NCBI GenBank assembly: GCA_033398695.1
Contig: CM065802.1
Location: 150,770,096-150,834,095, forward strand
From: Orobanche coerulescens
Lineage: Eukaryota; Streptophyta; Magnoliopsida; Lamiales; Orobanchaceae
Reading direction: 5' to 3'
DNA: 64,000 bases
The first letter of the stretch is position 1. Every line of letters starts with the position of its first letter. Below the pieces are notes generated by a model, which worked only from the letters and a program-made list of their open reading frames with translations, had not been told where the DNA came from and did no database searches. A program made the translations under genes and the position numbers. Positions 45,821 through 57,709 of this stretch are shown here, in pieces.

Positions 45821-47659
45821 CAAAATTCTGCAATGCAAAATTCTTTACAAAAATCCATTGTTGGTCATCATCCAGCAAAAAAAAAAAGAAAAAAAAAAGA
45901 AAAAAAAATATATACAGAGGAGAATCACGATGCAACAAAAAACATTCCTCTGTAAGTTTTCCTCTACCAGCTAAGGGAAGGAGAAAACAAGAATCCGGTC
46001 CGTTCGTCGATTCCAGTCACGTTTCATCCAACGTTCGTTCAATCCACCGAGGTAAAACTCATCGCCCTTTTTTCTCCTGCCTTTAATCCGAGTATACCAT
46101 TCTTTTTTTTTTCGAACTTAAATTTCTTTGTCTGCAGTATTATTAGAAATCAAACCAAAAATTTAGTTTTAACAAATTCAACAATCAAAACACTGTGAAC
46201 CCTAGCCTAAACCAGATTTTGAATTCAACTGCATTAAAAATCTATTTCTTTTTCAGTCTTAAATTGGAACTTAAGAACTCGACCAAAAAACATTTTCTCA
46301 ACCTAGAAAATTTCAAGACAGAATACTTATACCTTGGAAGCCCAACCAAATCAGTCTTCCAGCCTGATTTGAGTACAGACTCATAATCGGCCTAACCCAA
46401 CCAAGTTCACCGTCAGACCCGAAATCGAGTTCGACCCTCAAACCAAATATGTTAAAATGCGTCATTGATCCATAATTTATCTACAGAAATTGTCTAACAA
46501 CAACAACAACAAATCAAAATAATTTCAGGCCGAGCCCGAAATCAAACTCGAAACCCGAATATACAACCTCACTGTGAACTTAACTCTCAGATTTTCAGAA
46601 CCCTCGTCCCGAACCCGTGAACATGGCCTGCATCAGGAACTGATCGCCAGGTCAGGAATCCTTCAGCCAGCGACCAACCCAATCGAGCTGCTGCTACATC
46701 TTACTCAAATCCTAAGCCTACTTCATTCGATCCGACCCAAAATCGGAATATCCAAACTTACTCGAATCTGGAAACCCAGGGGCCGAGCCTATCGGAGCTT
46801 TGCCGTGACCTCTCCGCCGCAAACACCATGTACTGTAGATGGCCGCTGCCATCCGAAGCTCATTCGCGGCTGGTGCATAGAACCCTTACAGTGAGCTTTG
46901 ATGCTTGTAGGTGTGTTTATTAAGATGTTTGCCGAGAAGAACTTCAGTTGAGAGACGGGTTTCTGGAGAGGCCAGAGAGAGATGGGGCAGGGAGAGAGAA
47001 AGGGGGGCGACGGGTGAAGTAGAAGAAAAAGTGTGTTGGGTCGGCAGAGGTGAGATAAGGGGTATTTATACCCACGAGAAATTAGGGCTTTGCATTTTAG
47101 TCCTTCCTGTTTTTAGAAACTTTCATTTCCGCCCCAAACAGTTTCAATTAATTCGATTTTGATCCAATCAGCTTCTCAATTTACAATTTGACCCCAGTCA
47201 ACTTTAAAACTTCACTTCCAGTCTTATCCTGACCCAAAACATTAAAATATTGACTTTCAATTAATATTAATAATTAATCTGAATTATTGCATAAATATTT
47301 TAATTTCAGTAATCCATAATATTAACTCTTCGATTAATATTAATAAGCAATTATAATTTATTTTCAGTTATTATATAGTGATATTCGTATTTTTTCATTT
47401 ATTATATAAATAATAAATTGTAAGGATTTTAATTATTATTATTATATGTAGATTTTATCGAGGATTTACGGGCTTAGGACTGTGAGTCGAGCATCTTCAT
47501 TTCAATTCAGACATCATCATTTATTCAGGTGGGAATTTCCACTATCACTTTAATTGCTTTAATTAGACTGTGTATGTGATGTTCTATTCATGTTTAAAAA
47601 TTTTATGCACGTTGTAAATCAGGCTAACCTGTATTCGTGTAAGAGGCTATCTTAAGATA

Positions 47660-47925
47660 TATATTGTTGTGGGGACACCTGCGCAACCTCAATATTCACA
47701 TGCGTGCTCGATTCATGTTATGTGATATTATGTGTATGTTTGATGTTGTTGCGGGGGCACCTACGCAACCTCAATATTCGCGTTTTGCGTGCTAGATTCA
47801 TGTTATACGTAATATTGTGTGTATGCTAATGTTGTTGCGGGGGCACATGCGCAACCTCAATATTCGTGTTATGCGTGCTCGTTTCATGCTATACGTAATA
47901 TTGTGTGTATGCATTTACGTTGAGG
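47660..47925 (+). repeat. 82-86-bp tandem repeat, three units, F LTR
   Basis: GCAACCTCAATATTC recurs with AACCTC at 47685, 47767 and 47853. Each is preceded by GTTGTTG(C)GGGGGCAC and followed by TGCGTGCTCGATTCATG. Confidence 0.85.
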
Positions 47926-48694
47926 AAAAATGTGATAGAATATTCATGTAATGCTTTCCATGAGATTGTATTTTACTGTGATCAGTGTGATTTCCACGAG
48001 CTGGAGGAAGCTCACCCCCATCTTTATTGATCCCGCAGGTTAAACCGAGCCGGATGGACGAAGGAGCGAGCCGAGAGGGCATATGAAAGAGGAATTATTA
48101 CATGATGTTTATTTTATGTCTAATGTTTTGAAACTCACTTGGGGAAACGTTTATCAGAAATTTATAAATTATGATTTATTCTTCCGCCGCAAAAATTTTA
48201 CTTCGTATCTATGATGAAAGGTTGCCTTATTTAAAGGTATTTATTTTTATGTCATTGTAGCGACTCGACTTTGTAGGCGAGAATTTTTATATTCTCAAGA
48301 AAAATTAGTTTTGTCAAAATTTACTTTCTATTTATTTTCCCCAATAAATACCCTAGAAAGTCGGGGCGTTAGAGCATCCACAACAGATCTCTCAAAATTT
48401 TACTTCTAAAAATACTCCTAAAACCTCTCCTAAATTATTTTTAACCCCTATTTTACAATTGCACATAACAACTCTCCTATTTTTCCTTGCCTGTTTTATA
48501 AAAATGATAATTTACTCTTTTTTGTCAAACCGGATCTGTATATAATAGAACTTTTATTCATTCTTTTCATCTTTCTCAATCAAACCTAACGAAAACTCAT
48601 ATCATCAATTCAAGGATCTCAAGCCATCACTCCAGATTTCTTATAAATTTCACAGGTATACAACCTCAAATACGTCGTTTAAAGTCTGTTTATA

Positions 48695-49991
48695 ATGGAT
48701 TTATTTTTCGAAAGTGATTCAAATTCATCCTGTAATGATGATGAGGAAGTTGAATTAAGAATTGTTGTTGGGGAAACAATTTTTGAAAATCTGACTACCA
48801 AAAGAAACTCGAGATCAAGTTATGGATCGATCCCAGGCCGTATAACAAAAAATCGAAATCATATAGAGGCGCATAAAGGATTATTTCGGGATTACTTTAC
48901 GGACCCTCCTGGTTATCCAGCAAGTAATTTTAGAAGGCGCTTCTGCATGAATCGTGATTTGTTTCTTCGTATTACAGATGATGTAGTAGCACATGACTCG
49001 TATTTCGTTCAAAAACGCAATGCTGCTGGAAAATTGGGATTATCTTCTCTTCAAAAATAACGGCTGCACTTAGAATACTTACTTACGGAGTCACAGGTGA
49101 CTTGTTTGATGAGTACATTAAAATTGGAGAAACCACAGCAACACAAAGTTTGAAAAGATTTGTTAAAGTTATTGTTTCTATTTATGGCGATGAATATCTG
49201 AGAAGACCAAATAAAGATGACACGGCTAAATTGCTCGCTGATGGTGATCAATGTGGATTTCCAGGTATGTCAGGAAGCATTGATTGCATGGAATGGGAGT
49301 GGAAGAACTGTCCTACTAAATGGTCAGGGATGTATACAGGTCGGAGTGGCAAGCCAACAATTAAGTTAGAAGCTATTTGCTTCTTCGGATACTTGGCTAT
49401 GGCATGCGTTTTTTTGGTTTGCCAAGATCTCATAATGATATAAATGTCTTAGAAAGATCCCCTTTGTTAAATGAGTTATTCAATGGACAAACTGCTCCAA
49501 TTAACTTCTCTATTAACGGCCATCACTATAGTAAGGGATATTATCTTGCTGATGGTATATATCCTACATGGGCTACTTTTGTCAAAACGATCCCAGTTCC
49601 TATAGGAGTACAGAGACAATATTTTGCTAAAGTTCATGAAACATTAAGGAAGGACGTTGAGCATGCATTCGGAGTTCTACAATCAAGGTTTGCAATTGTA
49701 CGTGGACCTGCACGCTACTATAATCAAGATGATCTAAAACAAATAATGACAGCGTGCGTTATATTGCATAATATGATTGTTGAAAATGGGAGACATCTAT
49801 ACCTAAATGCGACAGCTGATGAATATGATCAAGATCTTCAAGGTCCACCCAATCCCGAGGTTTCAACTCCAGGGACGAATATAGTCCAAGACTTCGTAGC
49901 GCGCCATATAGAAATGAGAGATTCAACAATTCATACTCAACTTCAAGATGATCTTGTTGAGCATCTCTGGAAAGTTTATAGTGAATCGTAG
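48695..49991 (+). pseudogene. Harbinger transposase (DDE_Tnp_4 type), broken only by small indels
   Basis: This nuclease would cut the element out and reinsert it at TTA/TAA. The N-terminal part (48695-49057) is acidic then basic, with FRRRFCMNRDLFLRI. The frame breaks in an A-run near 49053. The middle part (to about 49370) has GGDQ/GMSGSIDCMEWEW with the first catalytic Asp and KWSGMYTGRSGKPTIKLEA. Two more shifts fall near 49375 and in a T-run near 49411. The C-terminal part (to 49991) has GLPRSHNDINVL (second Asp) and DVEHAFGVLQSRFAIV (catalytic Glu). All catalytic residues are present. Breaks in homopolymers could be sequencing errors, so the gene may be intact in the plant. Confidence 0.88.
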
Positions 49992-50513
49992 AAGTGTTAT
50001 TATATTATTTTTAAAGTTCAAGAAGACTGATGTTTAGTGGAATTGAATTTTGAAAGTTGTTAGTGCTATTTCATTTCTTGAGATGGTTTCAAAATTTATG
50101 TCTTTTGAGATTATGAAAGATTTTACTTTTGAGCATTTGTTATGCTCGACTTTAATATTATCTTGCTGTTTCCTTTTATTTTGACTTTGTGTATTTGGGT
50201 TTCTTATATAGGTAACTAACTAGTTTATCCAGCTTTCTTAGTTAATCTATCAGAAGTCATTGTCCATTCACACAGCTTCACTGATAAATTAACTATGAAA
50301 GTTGTGATAATTAACTATCTTTCCTCGGCCGTTGATTTTTATCAAAAAAAGAGACTGGAGGGAGATGCGGCAACGTGAATGCATGGTGACTGGTGTGGGT
50401 TTAGAGATTATCGCACCATAAACCAAAGTCCACAAGTAATAGTTCAAACCAAACGACATTTCTTATAAAACTTCAATGTGAAATGAGTGTATAAAATCAA
50501 AGCTACACATGGA
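49992..50513. other. Harbinger intergenic region
   Basis: Lies between the two convergent genes; likely carries both 3' ends. No frame of interest. Confidence 0.6.
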
Positions 50514-51597
50514 TTAAAGATTAGCATTTACTCGTCCCAGAATCTCCATTCGACGCATTTGAAAGTACTTCTTTTGTTCTGCATCCAATGAACTTAAATC
50601 TTTCATCATGATGTTCATGTCTTCTCTATCTCGCTCCAATTGAAGCTTTTTATTCTCTATACGATCCTGCATTTGGAGCTTTTCATTTTGAATCCGATTT
50701 GCTTCTCGTGCTTCCAACAATTATGGTTTTGTAGTTGAAGAAACTCAGATTTTTGTTCAATCGATAAATTGATTTTCTCAATTTTCTCAACACGAGCTTT
50801 CTGCTTTTCATCCTTAAGCTCAGATAGGATATTTGTGAATCCAGAAACATCACCAAGCAACTTCTTCCTTTTCATTGCAGCTTTTCGACCATTTGGTCGT
50901 TTATTGTAATTCTCTTTGTTTGCTTCATCACATTCTTCACCAAGATTAACAGTTTCCTGAGTTGAATGATTAGACAGTGCTGATAGCTTTTTCCTTTTAA
51001 TACCAGCCAATTGATCGCGACTCTTCCATTTTTCCTGATCCTTCAAAAGAACCCAACAATGATCGAAACGAAAAGCAGTTTTGACGATACCTAGATACCA
51101 TCTCCATGCTTGAATCTGTAGAATAACATGCACTTCATCCATACAATTCAAGAAAAATAAACAAGACTAACATAACATAAATCTAATATATTAATGCTTA
51201 CATTATCTTCATTATTAACACCACTTCTGTGTACTCCTTCAACTTGAGTTAAGAAACCACAAAATTTATTGACATCATGTTGCTTGATACCCCAACGATG
51301 ATTTAAAGAGCTGCGAGTACGAGAAGGCCAATCAACATTTTTCCATTGGGTGTAGTAAGTTTCTATTCGTTTCCAAAAGCGATCCCCTTTCATATTATTT
51401 CCATCTGCTGCATCCAAACTAGTATTAAGTCAAGCTGATGCTAGTAATTTATCTTCATCCGAATTAAAGTACTTTCCACGTTTTTCAACTGAACTCTATT
51501 TTGTAACATCAGATAACATATCAAATGACCCATTCTCCATTAACACTTGTGAGCCTTGTTGCAACAGAGTGGTGAAATTGGAAATGTCATCCTCCAT
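50514..51597 (-). pseudogene. Harbinger Myb/SANT-like second protein (NAM-associated type), broken
   Basis: In this superfamily the second protein helps the transposase enter the nucleus and bind DNA. The start is placed at 51597 (MEDDISNFTTLL), because the conserved KRGKYFNSDEDKLL and SLDAADGNNMKGDRFWKRI follow in the same frame. That frame has TAG and TGA stops between (the TGA replaces an expected Trp). An intron of 86 bp fits at 51116-51201 (GTAAGC..CTACAG). The second exon has AWRWYLGIVKTAF, KRPNGRKAAMKRKKL and a Glu/Lys-rich coiled coil, with a one-base shift near 50723, and ends at 50514. Confidence 0.82.
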
Positions 51598-52398
51598 TTC
51601 TGAATACAAAATATAGTTTCATTGATTTAATATAACCAACTACAAGTAACCATTTTCAAAAATATAATCACATTCAAGGAATAGCTAGAATTGCTGGCTC
51701 CAAAATGATAAATTTCTCACTGTCACACAAAACAAACAAATCAACATAATATATATCACTATGCAGCATCAATTTCTAAACTGAGTATCATTCAATATAG
51801 AGCATGGATTTAGTAAATGAACCACAATCTCATATAGTAATTAAAACCTATCATGTTTGCTAATTCGTAGCTCCGTACTTCCCCTTTTTCCTCCTCCCTT
51901 ACGCAAGAGTTGCTTGATCACTCAATACAAACAAACCCTAATTGGGTAAATAAGAATGCTGCATAATTTGGCGGTAGCAAAGTGACAAAAATGAAAAAAA
52001 TCATGCAATTTTCGCCTCTACCAATGAATGCATAATTGATTAATAAGAAATACATTGAGACGAAATTGTCTCATGGGGCTTCTTTTCTCTTAATGGAAAT
52101 AAACTTCACACTTTTTTTTTTCTTGAATAATAGAAGAAAAGTGAAGAGAGATGATAAAGATTTTGGAGGGAGACATAAAAATCATTGGCGCGGGGAAGTG
52201 AAAAATTGTGGCGCAAGAATGAAAACGTTTACGCCAACAAAAAGTGAGTGTAGATTTAGGATTAGATTTGAGGGGGAGTAAATTTTTTTGTGGGCCTAAC
52301 TTAAAATAGGTGATCTTTTTGTTTATCTCACTTTTTGTTATTTTAGCTCAAATTTAAAGTTAGGATTATTTTTGAGAGATCTGCTGTGGATGCTCTTA

Positions 52399-52415
52399 CA
52401 TAGTGGTATCAGAGC
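52399..52415 (+). other. F LTR last two bases and primer-binding site
   Basis: CA completes the LTR end TTACA; TGGTATCAGAGC at 52404-52415 matches initiator Met-tRNA. Confidence 0.8.
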
Positions 52416-52577
52416 GGGTTTTACCTTTTTGTAGACTCGCTAGAATGTAAAAGTATCATATGCTCTCAGCTTCGCCACTTCATCACTCCGTCTGAGGTAC
52501 CAAATTTCAATCAATATTCATGCATATGTCATTTCATTTTATTTACATAATTATTTATGTATGTACGAATTGTTAGA

Positions 52578-53279
52578 ATGGCCAAACCTAGAATGACGCC
52601 ACGTAAGAAGGTCCCAGATACTTTTGACTCGTGCCTTCTAGCACGTAAAGACTGGTGGGACGACCCTAGTCTACCAGAAAATGAACCACGCTATGTTATT
52701 AATAGGCTGAGTAAGTGGCTGCAATCTGGGAAACAAGGTTCCGTCACTCGACAGCTAGAGCACTTGATGGAGAAGTTATCCGAAGAATGGAGTTGCTGCA
52801 TCTTCCGACTTTGGAAAAAGGCCATCAAGAGATCGCTAGAAGAGCGATAGGCTGCGGATGATTTCCAGTTAGTCGCTGGATGCTTATTGGATTTGTACGC
52901 CCGAGAGGCAATACCAGCTGCAAATTAGAGTTCCGACTCTATGGATGAAGAAGACCCTGAGGAGGATCCTGAAGAAGACCCCTGAAGGAGATCGTGAAGA
53001 AGATCCAGAGAAGCACCGAAAGAGGAGCTAGAACCAGAGGAAGCATTGGATGTGGTGCAGATGGGAGACTCGAATGATGCTGAGATGGCTGATGGTGAGT
53101 CCAGTAGCGAAGACGAAAATATGGTCATGGAGAAGTACTACCCGAGGGTGTACAAGGCTAAGATATGGAGGGAGTTCTTAGACTTGATGCATGGTAGCAT
53201 AATTGTGATAGATTACGAGAGAAAGTTCAACCTCATGTGCTGTTTTACACCGTATATGGTTCAGACTGATGGGATGAAG
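52578..53279 (+). pseudogene. gag: F gag, first part (split by A2)
   Basis: Starts MAKPRMTPRKKVPD at 52578. A TAG at 52848-52850 and frame changes break an acidic middle region (Glu/Asp-rich, 52940-53110). The capsid domain reads KIWREFLDLMHGS and FNLMCCFTPYMVQTDGMK up to the A2 insertion. It resumes at 60118 with [10 protein letters not shown], so A2 cut the gene in the capsid domain. Confidence 0.82.
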
Positions 53280-54780
53280 TGTAACACCCCAAACTAGGCG
53301 GCTATTACAGTGCCGTGAAACCCCAACTCGGACCCACAAGGCGAATGAAGATTAATGAATTAAATAATATAATTGTAGTACCGAACCACATTATATTACC
53401 AAATACTCTGATGAGGAGCTTTAAGTACCATACACCCAGGAATACAGAATACTTGTACATTTTATATGAAGATAAAATATACAACCCTGAATAAATGAAC
53501 ATTCAACCGGAAGTTTGCAGCGAAAATAAAAAGAAGAAAGACATGAAAGACTGAAAGGATTGGGCCCCCCTACTAGTATCATTGGGACTCCTCGCCATCA
53601 ATATTCTCTTCCCCTGCTTTTGCCTTGCTATGACCTGAAAACAATATCCCCAACGTGGTTAGTTACACAGAACAACAATCCTCAATAGTTGAATAAACAA
53701 AATCATGAAATATCCTTAGTTATGAATTTAAGCTGAAGAGGAGCATCATAATACGCCCATAATGGAATCTGCACGTGCACAAGACGAGTGTCCGGACACA
53801 CCCGCCCTTGTACCTAATTAGTCTCATGGAGGTACATTATCGTGTGCACAGTCCAATGTGTCGGTGAACCCAACACATGACTATCATGTTCCCGACTAAA
53901 AATTCCACACATCCCTACCCGGCCATGCAATATGAACCCAGAAGGTCACACGATCAAAAGAAACCAATGAACATAATGAATAACAATCCGACAAGGGTCA
54001 ATAATGACTCACCGAGATGAGATAACAATGAAATGAATGGTAGCTCATTGAAATGATTTGGAACCATCGTTCCTCGTGAATGAAATGATTATTTGACAAT
54101 TACAAGTCTCAATACGGTTAATACATTATGAATGGGTTATGATTATGCATGAACAACAACGAAAGGAATGAGTATCCTTTTAACCGAGTAAGAATTAACT
54201 TACTCAACACTAGTGAATAAAGTCCTTCCACGAACAAACGCCCTAAATGAGGTGTCGGTCGCTCGAACAACCTTGAATAACACAATTACCAGCAATCCAT
54301 TCAATATATGTATCAAGTACGATTATAACTAACTCCAAACGTCGATATGACAAATTCAAGTTCATTGGGACATTATAACAAACACATTGTAACCAATCTT
54401 TGATTGGTTACAATCAACCTAAATCATATCCATATTAAACATCCAACGAGTGTTTCAACCCAACAAAACATCTTCAATACAATCAATAGTCCAAAAATGA
54501 ATACCCAATTCGAGATTACAACAACGTCTAATCGAAAACCCCCCAAATCCAATTCAATAATCAAAATGTTCTTGAATAAACCCAAATAATCTGATGATAA
54601 TCCTTAACAATTCATAATCACAAGTATATCACTTCATATATCATGATTATCACATCCAAAACATCATATCCCAACTCAAAATCGAAATCCAAGATGTTGA
54701 AGAATTTACCTTTGAAGATCCAAACACTTCAATCTGGTGAAATCGTGTTAAATCGACTATCCAAGCTTCCCAATCCAAGA
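53280..54780 (-). repeat. A2 3' LTR, truncated (R/U5 side only)
   Basis: Matches 57710 to about 59208 and ends at the shared CCAATCCAAGA. The palindromic array is not included. Confidence 0.9.
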
Positions 54781-57212
54781 TATATGTTCCTCTTGGTCAC
54801 GAGAATAAATCAAAATATCTCAATGAAGACAACCACGAACTGATCCAAATAGTTGATGAAAACTCGATTCATTAATTCCATGAACACCGCAGGTGCATTA
54901 TTCAATCCAAACGGCATTACCACAAACTCACAATGACCATAGCGTGTTCGAAACGCCGTCCTAGCGATATCTGACTCTCGAATTCGCAAATGATAATAAC
55001 CAGATCTTAAATCGATCTTGGAAAATACTGAAGCTCCCTGAAGTTGATCTAAGAGATCATCAATACGGGCTAGATGATATTTATTCTTGATCGTCACCCT
55101 GTTCAACTCTCGGTAATCAATACACAAGCGAAAAGAACCATCCTTCTTCTTGACAAATAACACAGGTGCTCCCCACGGGCACGCACTCGGTCGGATATAA
55201 CCCTTCTCGGTCAAATCCTCCAATTGATTCTTTAGTTCTTGCATTTCGGTCGGGGCCATTCGATACGGTGCCTTAGATAATGGGGACGTACCAGGCTCCA
55301 ACTCTATCGTGAATTTCACATCTCTCTGTGGAGGCAAACTAGGTAACTCGTCTTGAAAAACATCGGCATATTCTCTCACTACAGGAATATCCGCCAACAT
55401 CACTGAGGATTTCTCGGTCTTGGTCATATAGCACCAATAACCAACACACCCTTGATTGAGTAATTTCACCGCTTTCATCATATTAATAATCTTACCAGAA
55501 CAACTGGGATTACCTCCCTGAAATACACACTCGACTCCATAGTCTGAAACAATAGTGGCCATACGCTTACGGACACTAATGATGGCATCGTGATGATCCA
55601 TCCAATCGATACCCAAAATAACATCGTCTCTCGGTAAATCTACCACGATCAAGTTCGCCAACCAAACACGGTCATTAAGCTGAATCGAAAAATTCTCAAT
55701 CTCACAATCCCCGATAATCCTTCTACCGTCAGGTAGACCAATGATATAAGGTTCATAACTAGTAGTACTATCCAGATGAAGTCTACTCAAGCATGACTCG
55801 GAAATGAATGAATGCGATGCACCAGTATCAAAAAGTGTACACACGGGTTGAGATAGAATTTTGAGTGTACCTGAGATCATTCGGGCCTCCGGATCGTCGG
55901 TCCTCTTCATCTCATAAATTCGAGGCTTGCCAGCCCCAGTACCGGATGCTCCTACCTGATAACTGTGAGCTCCGCCTTTGTTTGCTCCCGTCGTTTTAAA
56001 TGATGCAATCTGAGTGGCCTGATTATAAACGGCTGACTGCTTCGGGGCTTGAGATGACGCCGAAGTAGGTTTGGAGTCTCTTCGGCAAAAACGGGCCTTA
56101 TGCCCAGCAATCCCACAGTTATGGCATGTGATAGTCTGCCTCGGACACCTGGTGCTGACATGACCCTGTTCTTCACAGTTGAAATAGGTGATGGCCGAAC
56201 TGGCCGCTCGGAACTGAGATTCCGCAGGTTTAGGCACCACAAGAGGTTGCCCCAAAAAAGTAGAGCCCGCACGAGGTTTCTTGAAGGTTGCCTGACTGCC
56301 TTCAGACTGATTACGGCTCTTAGACTTCTTGCCAGAAGATGAAGTTTGATTCTTAGCAATTTCCTTCGCAGTAAGCTCATAAGTAAGAGCTTTCTTGATG
56401 AATTCGGCCAGGGTTGTGCAACTGTGATTAAGCAACTGCATCCGCATACGAGGTTTCAACCTATTGCTGAAATACTTGATCTTGTCTGCCTCAGAGTGAA
56501 TAATAGATGAGGCGAAAGGAAGAAGTTCCTGAAATTTCTCGGCGATGGCGAGAACATCATCATCTGCTGAGAGGTCGAGAATGAGTAATTATGATAACTT
56601 GGCCTCCCTGAGTGGGTCCGGATAATACCTCTCCATCATGAGAGTCTTGAATTGATCCCAAGTACAAGATCTGTTGGTGTGTTTCAAAGATAACCACCAA
56701 GAGTGAGCGCTGTTACCTAGATAGTAAGCCGCAACTGAAACTTTATGTCCCTCAAGACAGTCCACCATAGCAAACAGTTTCTCGAAATGCTCAAGCCAGT
56801 GAATGATATCCGCTGGCTCAGATAAGCCCTCGAAAGTAGGTGGTCTCTGGTGAGAGATGTCACCAATGATACTGCTTACACCCCTCTCTTGCCTCTGAGG
56901 TGGCGGTGGAGGAGCCTTTTGATTTTGAGTAGTTGAGTTATGCATCATCTCCATCACTTGTGCATTTAGAGTCATTTGGGCCATCATGCCCTGCATAAAA
57001 GTGAGTGGATCAACCCGAACACCTTCTGACTGAGCTTTATCCCAGGTACGACTCCCTGATAGTGAATGATTACGTCTAGGAGAATGAGTGGCAGCGTCAC
57101 TGCTCGATGAATTAGCATTATTCCTTGCATTAGCGCGTGTATTCACACGAGCTCCCGGGTTTCGGCCCGCACCGCGGCCTCTTCCCTTGAGTCCTATGAC
57201 CTCTCTATCCAT
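54781..57212 (-). pseudogene. gag-pol: A2 gag-protease-RT, one stop, C-terminal deletion
   Basis: A single frame runs from ATG at 57212 to about 54813 with one TAA at 56586-56588 (a Glu codon in relatives). The Gag N-terminus is Arg/Asn/Ser-rich; the capsid domain has WLEHFEKLFAMV and WWLSLKHTN. Two knuckles follow: the first is damaged ([14 protein letters not shown], first Cys to Tyr), the second intact ([14 protein letters not shown]). Protease has [12 protein letters not shown] has [20 protein letters not shown] and [15 protein letters not shown]. It shifts at the catalytic motif (FIEIF instead of FIDDI), and the sequence is deleted soon after. Gag and Pol share one frame, so the family probably makes one polyprotein. 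Confidence 0.92.
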
Positions 57213-57693
57213 GCTGAAGTAGGAAAGTCACACGATAATTATAGATCTTGCATGAATATCACATTATGATTACGTTATGAGATGATAATAATGAGCATAC
57301 ACGCTCTGACATAATGATTATATGAATGATTAACTGAGGTGACATGATTGTCTGATGAAACTCTTGAAATAATGATCTTGGACAAGTTAACAAGATTAAT
57401 GATACGATTCTCAAGATCGACAATTGAGTAATGAAATGAACTGAGTGATTAATGAGTTAACATGATCACCATGATCAAAATGAAAATGATGTTTGAGGAT
57501 TGTTAACTGATGAATGATGAATGAATGATTCTTATTGCCAGAAATTATATCATGGCGTCAGAAATCTTACAGTTCTTGGTCTGAGGGGCTTGGCATTTGC
57601 ACAGGTCACACACGACGCGAAAGTACAATGATACTAGTCTTGTGAATGATGATTTCAATGAGACATGACTCGGAAGGTAGTATTCAAAACCAC

Positions 57694-57705
57694 TCTCCGA
57701 TACCA
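57694..57705 (-). other. A2 primer-binding site
   Basis: The minus strand reads TGGTATCGGAGA next to the LTR end CAGAGT, like A1's TGGTATCGGAGC. Confidence 0.75.
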
Positions 57706-57709
57706 ACTC

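Larger units (their letters stand above)
45274..48371 (+). repeat. F 5' LTR (last 2 bases at 52399-52400)
   Basis: About 3.1 kb. AT-rich with (TTA)n tracts (45480-45640) and an A-rich tract near 45880-45910. TATA box at 45812-45820. Three 82-86-bp tandem units (47660-47925). Ends GGGGCGTTA, completed by CA after the Harbinger element and its TTA duplicate. No array of 12-bp palindromes was seen. Confidence 0.85.
48372..52395 (+). mobile_element. PIF/Harbinger DNA transposon (4,024 bp, both ends present)
   Basis: Terminal inverted repeats of about 26 bp (GAGCATCCACARCAGATCTC then TCAAAA) with one mismatch, a TTA target duplication (48369-48371 and 52396-52398), a DDE transposase and a Myb/SANT-like second protein. 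These are all the parts expected of an autonomous PIF/Harbinger element. The two genes converge. Confidence 0.95.

Noticed and set aside
46574..47162. Frames of 106 and 83 codons in the F 5' LTR
   Set aside because: Within the LTR transcribed region, low complexity (Arg/Glu/Gly) and no motif; not supported as genes.
52036..52281. 81-codon frame near the Harbinger right end
   Set aside because: In subterminal DNA, Lys/Arg-rich and without motif; not part of either Harbinger gene.
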